DNA from: JACKFB01 sp041389525
Lineage (GTDB): Bacteria > Myxococcota_A > UBA9042 > PHBI01 > JACKFB01
DNA length: 64,000 nt
Direction of reading: 5' to 3'
Assembly (NCBI GenBank): GCA_041389525.1
Contig: JAWKRR010000026.1
Coordinates: 1-64,000 of the forward strand
Within the stretch, counting starts at the first letter, position 1. Each line of letters opens with the position of its first letter. The position numbers and the translations under genes were made by a program. The notes under the pieces are model-generated. The model made no database searches. It was not told where the DNA came from and worked only from the letters and a program-made list of their open reading frames with translations. Of this stretch, positions 7,735-17,110 are shown piece by piece.

Positions 7735-10490
7735 GCGCTCGCCCACGCGACGCGCCTGGGCGATCCTCGCCGGCGCGGCTGTGGCTGGCCGGAGCCCTAG
7801 GCCTCTGCGCGACCGTCGCGTTCACCGGCTGCGGAGGCGGGGGCTGCGGCGCGGGCGAGCGGGCGCTCGCCGAGGTCGAGGTGGCCGGCTGCACGTCGTT
7901 TCGGCGCGCGCCTGACGCCATCTGCCTGACGCTGCCGGAGACCGTGTTGACCCTCGCGGTCCGCGCGGAGGTGAGCGCGACGGTGACGGTCGCGCCCAGC
8001 GGGGAAGAGCTCGCGGCGTCGGCGGGTGGCTGGCGCAGGTTTCGCGTGGGCCCCGACCTCGACGCGTCCCGGCTGACCGTGGAGGTGGACGACGGCGACG
8101 GCCGCTCCGCGTGGTCGCTCGCGCTGGGCCGCTTCGAGGAAGCCCCAGCCGTCGCGGAGGCCCAGCGCGCCCGCGCCGCGCGAGAGTTCGACCGCGCGCT
8201 GACCCTGGTCGAGACGGCCCTGCGGAGCCCCAGCCTCGACGGGCGCGCCAAGGCCCGGCTGGTGGGGCTGCGCGCGCGCGTTCGCATCGCCCAGGGCGCG
8301 ATGGCGGCCGCCGAGGCCGAGCTCCGCGAGGCCCTGCACCTCGACCGCGAACACGGGCTGGTCTCCGACGCCACGCGGGACAGCATGGCCCTCGCGTGGG
8401 TGCTCATCGACGGGCTGAAGCTCGATGATGCGGCCGAGGTCCTGACCGATCTCGAGCGGTTCGCCCATGGATACGATGAGGCCCCGGCGCAGATCGCGTT
8501 CAACCGCGCCTCGCTTCACCGCCGCGCGGGCCGACAGCGCGACGCGCTGCGGGCGCTCGACGACGCCGAGGTCATCGCCGTGCGGCTGGGGCTGGACACC
8601 CTTCACGCCCAGGTCCAGCAGAGCACCGCGAACGTGCTGCAGGAGGTAGGCCGCTTCGAGGAGTCGAGCGCGATTCTGCAGGGGCTGGTGGACCTGAGCG
8701 GCGCCGACGGTGACCCCTGCGCGCGAGCGACGCTGCTCACCAACCTCGGCTGGGCGCGCCTCGCGGTGGTCGAGGCGGGGGGCGAGGCGACGACCTTGCC
8801 GGTGCTGCGCGAGGCGCTGAAGCTTTGGCGGTCGGAGTGCGCGTCACCACCCGAGGTCGGCAACGCGCTGGTCAACCTGTCGCTCGCGCATCTGCAGGGC
8901 GGGCGGGTCCGCGAGGCGCGGGAGCACCTACGCGAGGCGACCGCAGCCGGTGCGGCGGACTCCGCGGTCATCGAGGCGTGGCGGCTGGACCTCGACGGCC
9001 GCATCGCGCTCGCCGAGGGCCGAACCGACGCGGCGGCCTCCGCCTTCGAAGGGCTGGCCGAGCTTGCGCGCGAGGCCGGCGTGGCGGACGCGGCGCTGCG
9101 GGCGACCCTGGGGACGGCGGAGGTCCTGGCTGCGCAGGGGCGAAACGAGGAGGCGCTGGCTGCCTGGGTCGAGGCCGACCGGCGCTTGGACGAGGCGCTG
9201 CGGGCGGTGCCGCTGGGTGAAGGGCTGGGCAACTTCCTCGCGTCGGCCACCCGCGGCCCGCGACACCACGTGGACCTCCTGATGACCCTGGAGCGGCCTG
9301 CGGAGGCGCTCGAGGTGGCGCGGCGAGCGCGGACGCGGGAGGTCACGGTGCTGCGGAGGCTGCGAGCGCTGTCGGCGCTGGGCCCTGAGGCGCGGGTGCG
9401 CTGGGAGGCCGCCGTGGCCACCTGGCGTACCGAGCGGCAGGCGCTGGACGCCGCAGCCCAAGAGGACTGGAAGCTCGCCGCGGACCGGCGCGCGGCCGCT
9501 GCTCAGGCGCGCGTGGAGCGGGAACGCAAGCTGCGTCAGGTGCTGGACGACGCGCTTGCCATCGTGGCTCCAGAGTCCTCCGGAGAGCTTGGCCCTGCCG
9601 CGGCGGCGGGCGAGTTGACGCTCGCGGCGCACCCTGGCGTCCGCGGGCTGTGGCTCTTCGGGGCCACCGAAGGGGCGGTTCGCGGCGTGCACCTGGACGC
9701 GCTCCCACGCGCGCCTGACGCGATGAGCGCCGCCCTGCTTGAGCCTTTCCGAGCCGAGCTCGCCCGCGCGACGACGCTGCGCATCCTCCCCTACGGCGCG
9801 CTCCGCGAGGTCGACTTTCACGCGCTGCCCTGGGACGGCCGCCCCCTCGGCGCCAGCCGCCCGCTCGCCTACGCCGTGGACCTGCCTCACCTGCCCGGCG
9901 CTCCCGCGAGCGACGCCCCCGCGGCGCTCGTGGTGGCCGACCCCGCCCGCAATCTCGCAGGTGCGCTGGCTGAGGTGGACGCGGTGCGCGCGCTGCTCCG
10001 CGGCGACGCGACCGCGCCAACCGTGATGGATGCTGCGTCCGCGACCCTCGCTGCGGTGCAAGAACGCCTCCCCCACGTGGGCCTCTTCCACTTCGCCGGC
10101 CACGGCTGGTTCGGCGGGCTCGGCGGCTGGGAGAGCGCCCTCGGGCTGGCCTCCGGTCAGCGACTGACCGTCGGCGACATCCTGGCGCTGCCGCGTGTGC
10201 CAGCCACGGTGGTGCTGTCGGGCTGCGAGACCGGGCGCAGCGACCGCGGGGGCCCCGGCGCGACGCTGGGGCTGGGTGAGGCCTTCGTCATCTCGGGCGC
10301 CGAGGCCGTGATCGCCGCGACCCGCCCCGTGGACGACGCGCTGGCCGCCGCGGTGTCCGTGGCGCTCTACGCGGACGGCCGCGCCGCGCTGGCTCGCGAC
10401 CCCGCGGCGGCCCTGCAGCGCGCGCAGGCGACGGTCCGCGCCGCCCTCCCAGACGCCGACTGGGCGAGCTTCCGGCTCATCGTCCCATAG
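7689..10490 (+). CDS. TPR-CHAT domain protease, predicted lipoprotein
   Basis: About 933 aa. After a long basic N-terminus comes a hydrophobic segment ending in AFTGC, a lipobox, so the protein is probably exported and lipid-anchored. The middle (roughly residues 150-600) consists of TPR-like helical pairs. The C-terminal ~250 residues form a CHAT domain, a caspase-like cysteine peptidase fold, with catalytic His in HFAGHG (about 804) and Cys in LSGCETG (about 846) both present. ATG 7689 is the only usual start upstream of the signal segment and lies inside the 3' end of the preceding gene. Operon partner of a sigma factor and a membrane protein; a proteolytic role in releasing the sigma factor is a hypothesis. 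Converges on the next gene. Confidence 0.9.
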   Translation: MAPIRRPRGDAGGPLSARPRDAPGRSSPARLWLAGALGLCATVAFTGCGGGGCGAGERALAEVEVAGCTSFRRAPDAICLTLPETVLTLAVRAEVSATVTVAPSGEELAASAGGWRRFRVGPDLDASRLTVEVDDGDGRSAWSLALGRFEEAPAVAEAQRARAAREFDRALTLVETALRSPSLDGRAKARLVGLRARVRIAQGAMAAAEAELREALHLDREHGLVSDATRDSMALAWVLIDGLKLDDAAEVLTDLERFAHGYDEAPAQIAFNRASLHRRAGRQRDALRALDDAEVIAVRLGLDTLHAQVQQSTANVLQEVGRFEESSAILQGLVDLSGADGDPCARATLLTNLGWARLAVVEAGGEATTLPVLREALKLWRSECASPPEVGNALVNLSLAHLQGGRVREAREHLREATAAGAADSAVIEAWRLDLDGRIALAEGRTDAAASAFEGLAELAREAGVADAALRATLGTAEVLAAQGRNEEALAAWVEADRRLDEALRAVPLGEGLGNFLASATRGPRHHVDLLMTLERPAEALEVARRARTREVTVLRRLRALSALGPEARVRWEAAVATWRTERQALDAAAQEDWKLAADRRAAAAQARVERERKLRQVLDDALAIVAPESSGELGPAAAAGELTLAAHPGVRGLWLFGATEGAVRGVHLDALPRAPDAMSAALLEPFRAELARATTLRILPYGALREVDFHALPWDGRPLGASRPLAYAVDLPHLPGAPASDAPAALVVADPARNLAGALAEVDAVRALLRGDATAPTVMDAASATLAAVQERLPHVGLFHFAGHGWFGGLGGWESALGLASGQRLTVGDILALPRVPATVVLSGCETGRSDRGGPGATLGLGEAFVISGAEAVIAATRPVDDALAAAVSVALYADGRAALARDPAAALQRAQATVRAALPDADWASFRLIVP

Positions 10491-10540
10491 CGACCCGAGG
10501 CCGCGCGCCGGGCCCTCGTGTACACGCGGGCCGCCGACCC

Positions 10541-11239
10541 TCAGAAGCGCTCGGTCGAGACCGTCACCCAGGGCTGGCCCGGCGCGACCCGCGTGTGGAC
10601 CTGCCAAACGCAGCGGTACTCCGCGTCGACGCTGAGGGTGGCGCGACCCACCAGCCCGCCCGGCATGGGCACTCCGTGGGGAGGCGAGCCCGCCCTGCCT
10701 GGCGGCGCCGGCGGCCCGCTCGGGTCGGCAGGCCCGAAGGCCCGGTAGTCCGCCCGCACCAACGTGGCGACCAGCGGCTTGAGCGAGAGGCCACCGACCG
10801 CGTCGCCCACGGCTCCGCGCAGATCGCCCCCACTGAAGCCAGGTGGCGTCGCCCTCAACGCGTCCAATAGCTCACCGAAAGACGCCTCATCCACGTCCGA
10901 ACGCCCGCCGATGCCGTGCCGCTGCAGATACGCCTTCAGCACCGGATAGCCGGTCGCCGCCAAGCGCCGGCCGTCCTCCCACACGAACGTGAGTACCTCT
11001 TTGTGCCCCGCCGGGAACTCACCACCGCTCAGCACGACACGGAAGAACGTGGGCAGAAGTTCGCGACATTGCTCGACCTTCGCGCCAGGGTGACCGAGCT
11101 GATGTGCCGCCGCCCCGCAATCGAACGCCCCGTCGGGGACCGCGGGGACGTCGGGACGGGCCGCCGCCGAGGGGCCCGCCGCCCCCAGAAGCCACAGGCT
11201 CAGCAGGAGGGCGGCACAGTGGAGGGCAGGTCGAATCAT
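10541..11239 (-). CDS. Secreted protein of unknown function
   Basis: About 232 aa with a clear signal peptide at the start (MIRPALHCAALLLSLWLLGAA, cleavage near AAA). The mature part has two Cys residues early on (FDCGAAAHQ..VEQCRELL), a mixed alpha/beta segment with VLTFVWEDGRRLA, and a Pro/Gly-rich loop before a final beta-rich segment. I do not recognise the family. ATG 11239 was preferred because the longer open frame adds 37 residues ahead of an intact signal peptide. It converges on the CHAT gene, 50 bp apart. A strong stem-loop lies just upstream at 11262-11293. Confidence 0.7.
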   Translation of the reverse strand: MIRPALHCAALLLSLWLLGAAGPSAAARPDVPAVPDGAFDCGAAAHQLGHPGAKVEQCRELLPTFFRVVLSGGEFPAGHKEVLTFVWEDGRRLAATGYPVLKAYLQRHGIGGRSDVDEASFGELLDALRATPPGFSGGDLRGAVGDAVGGLSLKPLVATLVRADYRAFGPADPSGPPAPPGRAGSPPHGVPMPGGLVGRATLSVDAEYRCVWQVHTRVAPGQPWVTVSTERF

Positions 11240-11261
11240 CGCGCGCTCGGGTCCGCAGTCA

Positions 11262-11293
11262 CGCGATCTTCCCATACCGGATATGGGATCGCG
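11262..11293. repeat. Imperfect palindrome upstream of the secreted protein gene
   Basis: CGCGAT-CTT-CCCATA, loop CCGGA, TATGGG-ATCGCG: a 12-bp inverted repeat with a 3-nt bulge, ending 23 bp before the ATG at 11239. Could be a protein-binding site or a 5' untranslated hairpin. There is no T-run. Confidence 0.4.
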
Positions 11294-11492
11294 AGTAAGG
11301 GTCCGGCTCGCGCTCGGTGCGACGGGCCCCGAAGTCACGACGGCGCGCATCTAGATTGAGCCTCCCCCGCTGAGCGGGCGCTCTCAGCACGAGACGAGAG
11401 GGCGACATGTGCCGGGGCACGCGGAGCCGGGACAACGACATGATGGGAGCGCGCGGCCGGCGAAGGGGGCTCAAGCTCAGTGCTCGCCGTAG

Positions 11493-12146
11493 TCAATCAC
11501 CGCTGACCTCGGTCGCCAGCGCGCCAAGCAGCGCGTGCAGAGCGTGCGCGTCCGACGGGGCGCCGAGGCTGAAGTACATCCCGCCCGTGTCGTCGGCGAG
11601 CAGCTCGCGCAGGCGGCCCAGCCGACGGCCGCGGGGCTGGTAGAAGCTGAGGAGGGCCGGCTGATCGCCGACGGGCACAAGCCACCCGAGGCAGGTGCCG
11701 CGGGGCGCGACCTCGGGCTGGTAGCCGAGGGGGCCGAGGACGCAGACGCGCGCCACCCGGTAGCCGACCGCGTCGCCGACCAGCGAGCGGACGATGGCGC
11801 CGGGCCCACCCTTGTCCGGGATGACCCGCCAGGCCTCGAAACACCAAGGCGCCATCGCCTCGTTCGCCGCGGCTGGCAGGCCCGAGAAGAGCGCCTCCGC
11901 GAGGCGGCGGCGGGAATCGGAGGCCAGCTCAATGCCGGCCTGCCACGCCCACAACAGGGCGGCGGCCATGGCGAAGCGCTCGCTCGCCCGCATGCGGCCG
12001 TCCGGGTCGAGTTCGTGTCCCAGCTCGCGCGCGGCCGCCGCGAGAGGGGCGACGGCGCGCAAGAGGTCGCGACTTGGGCGATGCGCCGTGCGGGCGTGTG
12101 AGGGCCACGCGAGGGTCGACGCGACGGCGGGGTAGGCTTGGGTCAT
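11493..12146 (-). CDS. Hypothetical cytosolic protein
   Basis: 217 aa; no signal peptide or membrane helix. The N-terminal half is helical (RDLLRAVAPLAAAARELG, RFAMAAALLWAWQAGIEL), the C-terminal half beta-rich (VIPDKGGPGAIVRSLVG, RVCVLGPLGYQPEV, GGMYFSLGAPSDAHALHALL). I do not recognise it. ATG 12144-12146 follows GGAGAG at suitable spacing; the open frame extends to 12485 but that part has no coding character. The gene is divergent from the lipoprotein gene at 12509. Confidence 0.65.
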   Translation of the reverse strand: MTQAYPAVASTLAWPSHARTAHRPSRDLLRAVAPLAAAARELGHELDPDGRMRASERFAMAAALLWAWQAGIELASDSRRRLAEALFSGLPAAANEAMAPWCFEAWRVIPDKGGPGAIVRSLVGDAVGYRVARVCVLGPLGYQPEVAPRGTCLGWLVPVGDQPALLSFYQPRGRRLGRLRELLADDTGGMYFSLGAPSDAHALHALLGALATEVSGD

Positions 12147-12508
12147 GGGGCTCTCCGTAGGGTGGGGGTCTGGGGTCGGTGTTTCGCCGGACTGCGGCGG
12201 CTCGGGCCCCACCTGGAGCAAGATCGGATCCATCCGCGCTGGCTGGGCGTGGGACACCGGATGGGACAGGTCGCGCGTCCGGATGCCAGCCTCGGCGATG
12301 CTTCGATTCGGCTGATGGCACCTGCCTGGTTTGCGATCGCCGGAGCCCGGTTCGCGGGGACGCGGGGCTGCGCGGGGCGTGGGGTCAGCCCACCCCGATC
12401 CCGGGTCTCCGCACCCCACCGCCACGCCTCGCGCCAGCCACGCGTCGGTGTTGCGCGCGACCCCGCCCGCACGCACCATGGACACTCACTCGTGCTCAAG
12501 GTCAGCCG
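12147..12508. other. Divergent intergenic region, 362 bp
   Basis: Separates the hypothetical gene (minus) from the lipoprotein gene (plus). It should contain both promoters, but I see no convincing -35/-10 pair in this GC-rich sequence, no strong hairpin and no small ORF with a ribosome binding site. Translations across it are unconvincing. Confidence 0.4.
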
Positions 12509-15256
12509 ATGCTCTCGCGCCCCCTCACGACGCTGCTCTTCGCCATCCTGGGCCTCACCATCGCGGCATCCTGCGGCGAGAGCGCTTCCTCCGGCGACAC
12601 CGACACGGCCACGGACCTGAGCTCCGAGGTGAGCCCGGACGCGACACCAGACGCCGCGCCCGACGCCGACCCGGACGCGGTGGCCGACGCGGACGTGGCG
12701 CCCGACGCAGACGCCGCGGGCGACGCGGGCCCCGATCTGGACGTGGCTCCGGACGCCGACGCCGACGCGAGCGACCCTGACGCCGCCGACTCGGACCTCG
12801 CCGACAGCGCGCCGGACACTGACGCGGACGCGGTTTCCGACGCCGACGCCGCCACCGACGCCGAGCTACCACCGCCCTTCGACCTCGAAGTCACCCCCAC
12901 CCTCGCCGGCACGCCCGCCAACCCGCTCGCCCAGAGCCCCGAGGTCAGTTGCGGCGTCTACCTCGAAGAACGCTGCGTCGGCGGCGCCCTCCAACGCTGC
13001 GACCTCTACGACACGGCCACCTCCACCTTCGTCGACGACCCCGACCCGCTGCTGCGCCGCGTCCTCCTCTACGACCGCTGGCACGACCTCTACGCGTCGC
13101 CCCAGGGCCAGACCGCCGAGCCCGTCTTCAACCAGGCCATGCCCCCCGAGACCCCCGAGTCCGTCTGGGGCGACCCCGCGAAGTTCGCCCGCTACGACGG
13201 CGAGGGCGACTCCGCCATCTGGTCCGGCGTGGCGCTGACCGGCGACATCTACCGCTACATGCAGACCGGGACCGACGCCGACTACGCCCGCGTCGAGGCC
13301 ATCGTCCGCACCATGCTCACCAAGTTCGACGTCACCGGCGTCCCCGGCTACCTCTCGCGCTATCACTTCCTCTACATGGCCGACGGCGGACCCACCGACC
13401 GCGATTTCTTCCAGCGCTGGCCTGGCCAATTGGGCCATCGCGACATGCCGATGCTGAAGCCCGAGGCGGCCCCCGACCTCTCGCCCGTCTACCTCAACGG
13501 CCTGCCCAAGCCCGACGGCGGCACCACCCCGGTCGTCCCCTACTGGCACGGCCACCCGTCCATCGACCAGTACACCGGCCCGATGGTCGCCTTCCCGCTG
13601 GTCCTCCCCATCCTCAAAGACGAAGCCCTCAAGACGCGCATCGTCGACCACATGCGCTGCTACCTGAACCGCCTCGAGCGCATCGAGCTGCGCCACCTCC
13701 AGGACAACCCCGATCTCCTTGAGCTTCTCTCGGGATTCCTGGCCGGCGGCGTCCTCAACCTCGACCCCGACGACATCGACCTGACCAAGCTCGACACCAT
13801 CGTCGCGTTCGTCCTGCGCGGCATCAACAACGGCAACCAGGCGGGCTTCGACGCCACCTGCCCCGACGGCCCGCCGACCGTCCCGACCATCATCCTCGAC
13901 GCCAACGAGTCCAGCTTCCTCCCCGGCGTCCTCAAGCTCGCGGCCGACCTCCAGCAAGGCGCCGCCGACATCACGCCCACCCAGATCGACCACATCTACG
14001 CCCCGTCCATCCGCGGCGGCGACGCCAGCCACATGATCCAGCTCGCGGTCACGGTCTGGTGGATGACCGGCGACGACGCCTACCTCGACTTCCTCAGCGA
14101 CGACCTGCTCGGGCTCATCCGCGCCGACGAGGTCGCCCTCACCATGCAGTCGCTGCGGCTGCCCGACTGGTGCCTGAAGTTCTTTGGCGATCACATCACC
14201 TACGGCACCCACTGGCAGCTGATCACCATGCTCCCCGACTCCGAGCTGCGCACGTTCATGGTGCGCGCGATGGAGGAGGAGATGTGGCAAAAAGCCCTGT
14301 ATAATCATCACAGTTCGAAGTTCAACATCATGTATGCCAGCAGCGGGACCGACGCGGAGCTCTCCGGTCGCCAGGCCGCCATCGAGATGGCCGTGCTGAA
14401 CCTCGAGCGATTCGGTGGGGGCGGCGACACCATCGACTCGCCCCGACGCACCTACTCGCTCAGCCGCGCCGACATCTCCACCGCGATGCAGAGCGAGGGC
14501 ATCGGCTTCCGCTGCCCGTCCGAGGAGCAGCGCCAGCAGTGCGAGGGCGACAACTCCGTGCTCGGCATCGACACCGAGGGCGGCATCATCAGCTACGTGT
14601 GCGACGGCCGCGTCGGCGAGTGCGTGATGGCCGACGGAAAATGCACCAACGGCCTCGCCGACGACGGGCTGCCACCACGCCTGCGCGGCTACGCGGACTT
14701 CATGTGGCAGCGCAGCCCCTTCAACGTCGGCGCCTCGGGCGACGGCGGCCGCAAACAATCGCCAGGCCGAGATCTGTCCGAGCCCTATTGGATGGCGCGC
14801 CACTACGGCTACATCACCGAGGGCGCCGGGCAGGTGCTGGCGTGGCGGGCGGCCGGAACCTGCGAGTTCAAGCCGGAGCTGCTCGATTTCACCGTGACCG
14901 AGTCGAGCGGGCTGTGCGAGCCGGGGGTGTCGCCGTGCACGACCAAGACGACGGTCAGCGTCGGCGGCGGCCTGTCCGTGGACACCGACGGGGCGGTCAG
15001 CGCGGCCACGCTCAGCGACGCCGACTACGACGCGTTCGAGGCGAAGCTGCAGGACGCCGCGTTCCTGGCGGCCATGGAGGCTGTGGACCCCGGATGTCCG
15101 CTGCTGCTCGACTACGGCGTCGACTTCGCGCTGACCTGGTACGTCCAGGACCCGATCGTTCAGTTGGGCATTCAGGGGTGCGCCGTCGACTCAGAACACC
15201 CCTTGGGCGCGGTTTTCGACAGCCTCAAGGCGCTGGTGACGAAGTATGGGCTGTAG
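12509..15256 (+). CDS. Large lipoprotein with Asp/Ala linker and probable alpha/alpha-barrel domain
   Basis: About 915 aa. Signal peptide with lipobox ending AASC (residues 1-22), then an Asp/Ala-rich linker of about 100 residues encoded at 12590-12880. A small Cys motif (CGVYLEERCVGGALQRC) precedes a domain of about 700 residues. This has helical repeats such as DSAIWSGVALTGDIYRYMQTG followed by MLTKFDVTGVPGYLSRYHF, a layout I associate with alpha/alpha-toroid proteins (the fold of many glycoside hydrolases and polysaccharide lyases), but I cannot name an enzyme. ATG 12509 directly precedes the signal peptide. It is followed after 83 bp by another linker lipoprotein on the same strand. Confidence 0.8.
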   Translation: MLSRPLTTLLFAILGLTIAASCGESASSGDTDTATDLSSEVSPDATPDAAPDADPDAVADADVAPDADAAGDAGPDLDVAPDADADASDPDAADSDLADSAPDTDADAVSDADAATDAELPPPFDLEVTPTLAGTPANPLAQSPEVSCGVYLEERCVGGALQRCDLYDTATSTFVDDPDPLLRRVLLYDRWHDLYASPQGQTAEPVFNQAMPPETPESVWGDPAKFARYDGEGDSAIWSGVALTGDIYRYMQTGTDADYARVEAIVRTMLTKFDVTGVPGYLSRYHFLYMADGGPTDRDFFQRWPGQLGHRDMPMLKPEAAPDLSPVYLNGLPKPDGGTTPVVPYWHGHPSIDQYTGPMVAFPLVLPILKDEALKTRIVDHMRCYLNRLERIELRHLQDNPDLLELLSGFLAGGVLNLDPDDIDLTKLDTIVAFVLRGINNGNQAGFDATCPDGPPTVPTIILDANESSFLPGVLKLAADLQQGAADITPTQIDHIYAPSIRGGDASHMIQLAVTVWWMTGDDAYLDFLSDDLLGLIRADEVALTMQSLRLPDWCLKFFGDHITYGTHWQLITMLPDSELRTFMVRAMEEEMWQKALYNHHSSKFNIMYASSGTDAELSGRQAAIEMAVLNLERFGGGGDTIDSPRRTYSLSRADISTAMQSEGIGFRCPSEEQRQQCEGDNSVLGIDTEGGIISYVCDGRVGECVMADGKCTNGLADDGLPPRLRGYADFMWQRSPFNVGASGDGGRKQSPGRDLSEPYWMARHYGYITEGAGQVLAWRAAGTCEFKPELLDFTVTESSGLCEPGVSPCTTKTTVSVGGGLSVDTDGAVSAATLSDADYDAFEAKLQDAAFLAAMEAVDPGCPLLLDYGVDFALTWYVQDPIVQLGIQGCAVDSEHPLGAVFDSLKALVTKYGL
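12590..12880 (+). repeat. Asp/Ala codon repeat encoding an acidic linker
   Basis: Degenerate GAC-GCN hexanucleotide repeats within the lipoprotein gene, giving alternating Asp with Ala, Val or Pro over about 95 codons. Similar tracts occur in three other lipoproteins of this window. Confidence 0.7.
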
Positions 15257-15339
15257 ATGACGGGGGGCGCCGCGTGTAGCATCGACGCGCGCCGCCGTGC
15301 TACGCGGTGCTCACACACCACCGACCAGGGAGGCGCCGC

Positions 15340-17097
15340 GTGGCCCGACCCGTCCTCGGCGCCCTAGTCGCCTGCATGTTCGCCTTCGCCTTCGCCGTCG
15401 GTTGCGGCAGCCCCGGCGGGGGCGGCGTCTTCTTGTTGGACAGCACCGACACGCCAAACCTCGGCGACGCGGGCGGCGACGTCGGCGGCGAGACCGGGCC
15501 CGACGCGACGGCGGACGCGACGCCCAAAGACGACGCCGAGAGCGACTCGGACGCGGTGGACGACGCGGCTGTCGACGCGGATGCCACCGGCGACGCCGCG
15601 CCCGACGCGACCCCAGACGCGGAGCCCGACGCGACCCCAGACGCCGACGCCAGCGAACCCGACGTGGCCCCCGACGCCACGCCCGACGCGACCCCCGACG
15701 CCACGCCCGACGCGAGCCCAGACGTGGCCCCCGACGCCACGCCCGACGTGACCCCGGACACCAGCCCCACCTGCACCCCCGGCGTCCTGCGCTGCGACAA
15801 GCAGACCATTCAAGCCTGCGTGGTCGGCGGCATCTGGCAATCCATCACCACCTGCCCCGCCTCGCAGCCCTGCGTCGACGGCGCCTGCTGTACCCCCAAC
15901 TGCTCAGGAAAAGACTGCGGTTCCGACGGATGCGGCGGCTCCTGCGGGGCCTGCTCCACCGGCCTGACCTGCGTCGGCGGCGAGTGCGCGTGCATCGGGT
16001 CGTGCGTGGGCAAGACCTGCGGTGATGACGGCTGCGGCAACGCCTGCGGAGCCTGCGCCGCGACCGAGGCCTGCGTCGACTTCGCCTGCCAGTGCAAGCC
16101 CGTGTGCGCCGGAAAGACCTGCGGCCCCGACGGCTGCGGCGGCTCGTGCGGCACCTGCAAGGTCGGCGAGCAGTGCACGACCGGGAAATGCGTCTGCACC
16201 CCCAACTGCAGCGGCAAGTCCTGCGGCCCTGACGGGTGCGGCGGCTCCTGCGGGACCTGCCCGGGCAAGCAAGACTCCTGCGAGGCCGGCGTCTGCGAGT
16301 GCATCCCGCTGTGCGCCGCCAACGGGTGCGGCACAGACGGCTGCGGCGGCTCCTGCGGCACCTGCAAAGCGGACGAGATCTGCAGCAACGGCGCCTGCGT
16401 CCCAGAGGCGGCGCTCAGCGCGGTCGCGACCTTCAAGCCTGGAGACACGCCGGCCTCCCTCGGCTGGACCATCGACGGCAACGTCAGCGTCGCCAACAGC
16501 CTCCCGGGCATCACCCCGCTGACCGGCGGCGCGATGCTGGTGGTCTCCAACGCCCAACCCACCGGGTCCCCGAAGCTCAGCTCGTCCGCCACCCTCAGCG
16601 CGACGCTGCCGAAAGGCGCGACCCGCATCGTGTTCTCCGTCCGCTTCATCAGCGCGGAGCTGGATGTGTGGTGCGGAACGCAGTTCGTCGACCAGTGGTC
16701 CTTCGAGGTCGACGGCGGGACGGTCGACCGCGCCATCCCCATCTCCATCGATGACCTCTGCCCGCCGCCGGCCATGTCCCAGGCATGCGCGCTCTCGCCG
16801 CCTCCCTGCGACTCGACCTGCCTGGACACAGGCACCGCGTGCGATTGGTCGCCGGCTAGCAAGACGTGCACCGGCACCTACACCTGCGTCACCGGCCGCT
16901 TCGTCCAGGAGTTGACGGTCTCGCAGTTCGAGCCCGACGACAACGACAGCATGATGACGGATTGGGTGGACGTGGCCATCGAGCTGACGGCGCCCCTGGC
17001 CGCGAACCAGCCGGTCACGGTCACCATCCGGGTCGCCAACGTGGGCGACAACGCCTTCGACTCCGTGGTGCTGATCGACCAGATCCGCACCGAATAG
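15340..17097 (+). CDS. Cys-rich repeat lipoprotein with acidic linker
   Basis: About 585 aa. Signal peptide with lipobox AVGC, an acidic linker of about 110 residues (DATPDA repeats), then five tandem copies of a 34-36 residue unit of the form CxPxCxGKxCGxDGCGGSCGxCxxGxxC. The last ~220 residues are beta-rich (ATFKPGDTPASLGWTIDG ... VTVTIRVANVGDN) with a further Cys group. Likely surface or envelope-anchored, with many disulfides. GTG 15340 was chosen because GGGAGG lies 7 nt upstream and it starts the signal peptide; an upstream GTG at 15307 is possible. The stop is only 13 bp before an acyl-CoA dehydrogenase gene. Function unknown. Confidence 0.82.
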   Translation: MARPVLGALVACMFAFAFAVGCGSPGGGGVFLLDSTDTPNLGDAGGDVGGETGPDATADATPKDDAESDSDAVDDAAVDADATGDAAPDATPDAEPDATPDADASEPDVAPDATPDATPDATPDASPDVAPDATPDVTPDTSPTCTPGVLRCDKQTIQACVVGGIWQSITTCPASQPCVDGACCTPNCSGKDCGSDGCGGSCGACSTGLTCVGGECACIGSCVGKTCGDDGCGNACGACAATEACVDFACQCKPVCAGKTCGPDGCGGSCGTCKVGEQCTTGKCVCTPNCSGKSCGPDGCGGSCGTCPGKQDSCEAGVCECIPLCAANGCGTDGCGGSCGTCKADEICSNGACVPEAALSAVATFKPGDTPASLGWTIDGNVSVANSLPGITPLTGGAMLVVSNAQPTGSPKLSSSATLSATLPKGATRIVFSVRFISAELDVWCGTQFVDQWSFEVDGGTVDRAIPISIDDLCPPPAMSQACALSPPPCDSTCLDTGTACDWSPASKTCTGTYTCVTGRFVQELTVSQFEPDDNDSMMTDWVDVAIELTAPLAANQPVTVTIRVANVGDNAFDSVVLIDQIRTE

Positions 17098-17110
17098 TCA
17101 GGAAATACCT

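Noticed and set aside
12230..12310. Possible tRNA remnant, because the reverse translation reads GIRTRDLSHP, a phrase often produced by tRNA shadows
   Set aside because: The presumed T-arm (GCGCG..GCCAG) does not pair and no acceptor stem can be drawn.
15270..15307. Bulged hairpin between the two linker lipoproteins as a terminator
   Set aside because: 16-nt loop, bulged stem and no T-run; too weak to call.
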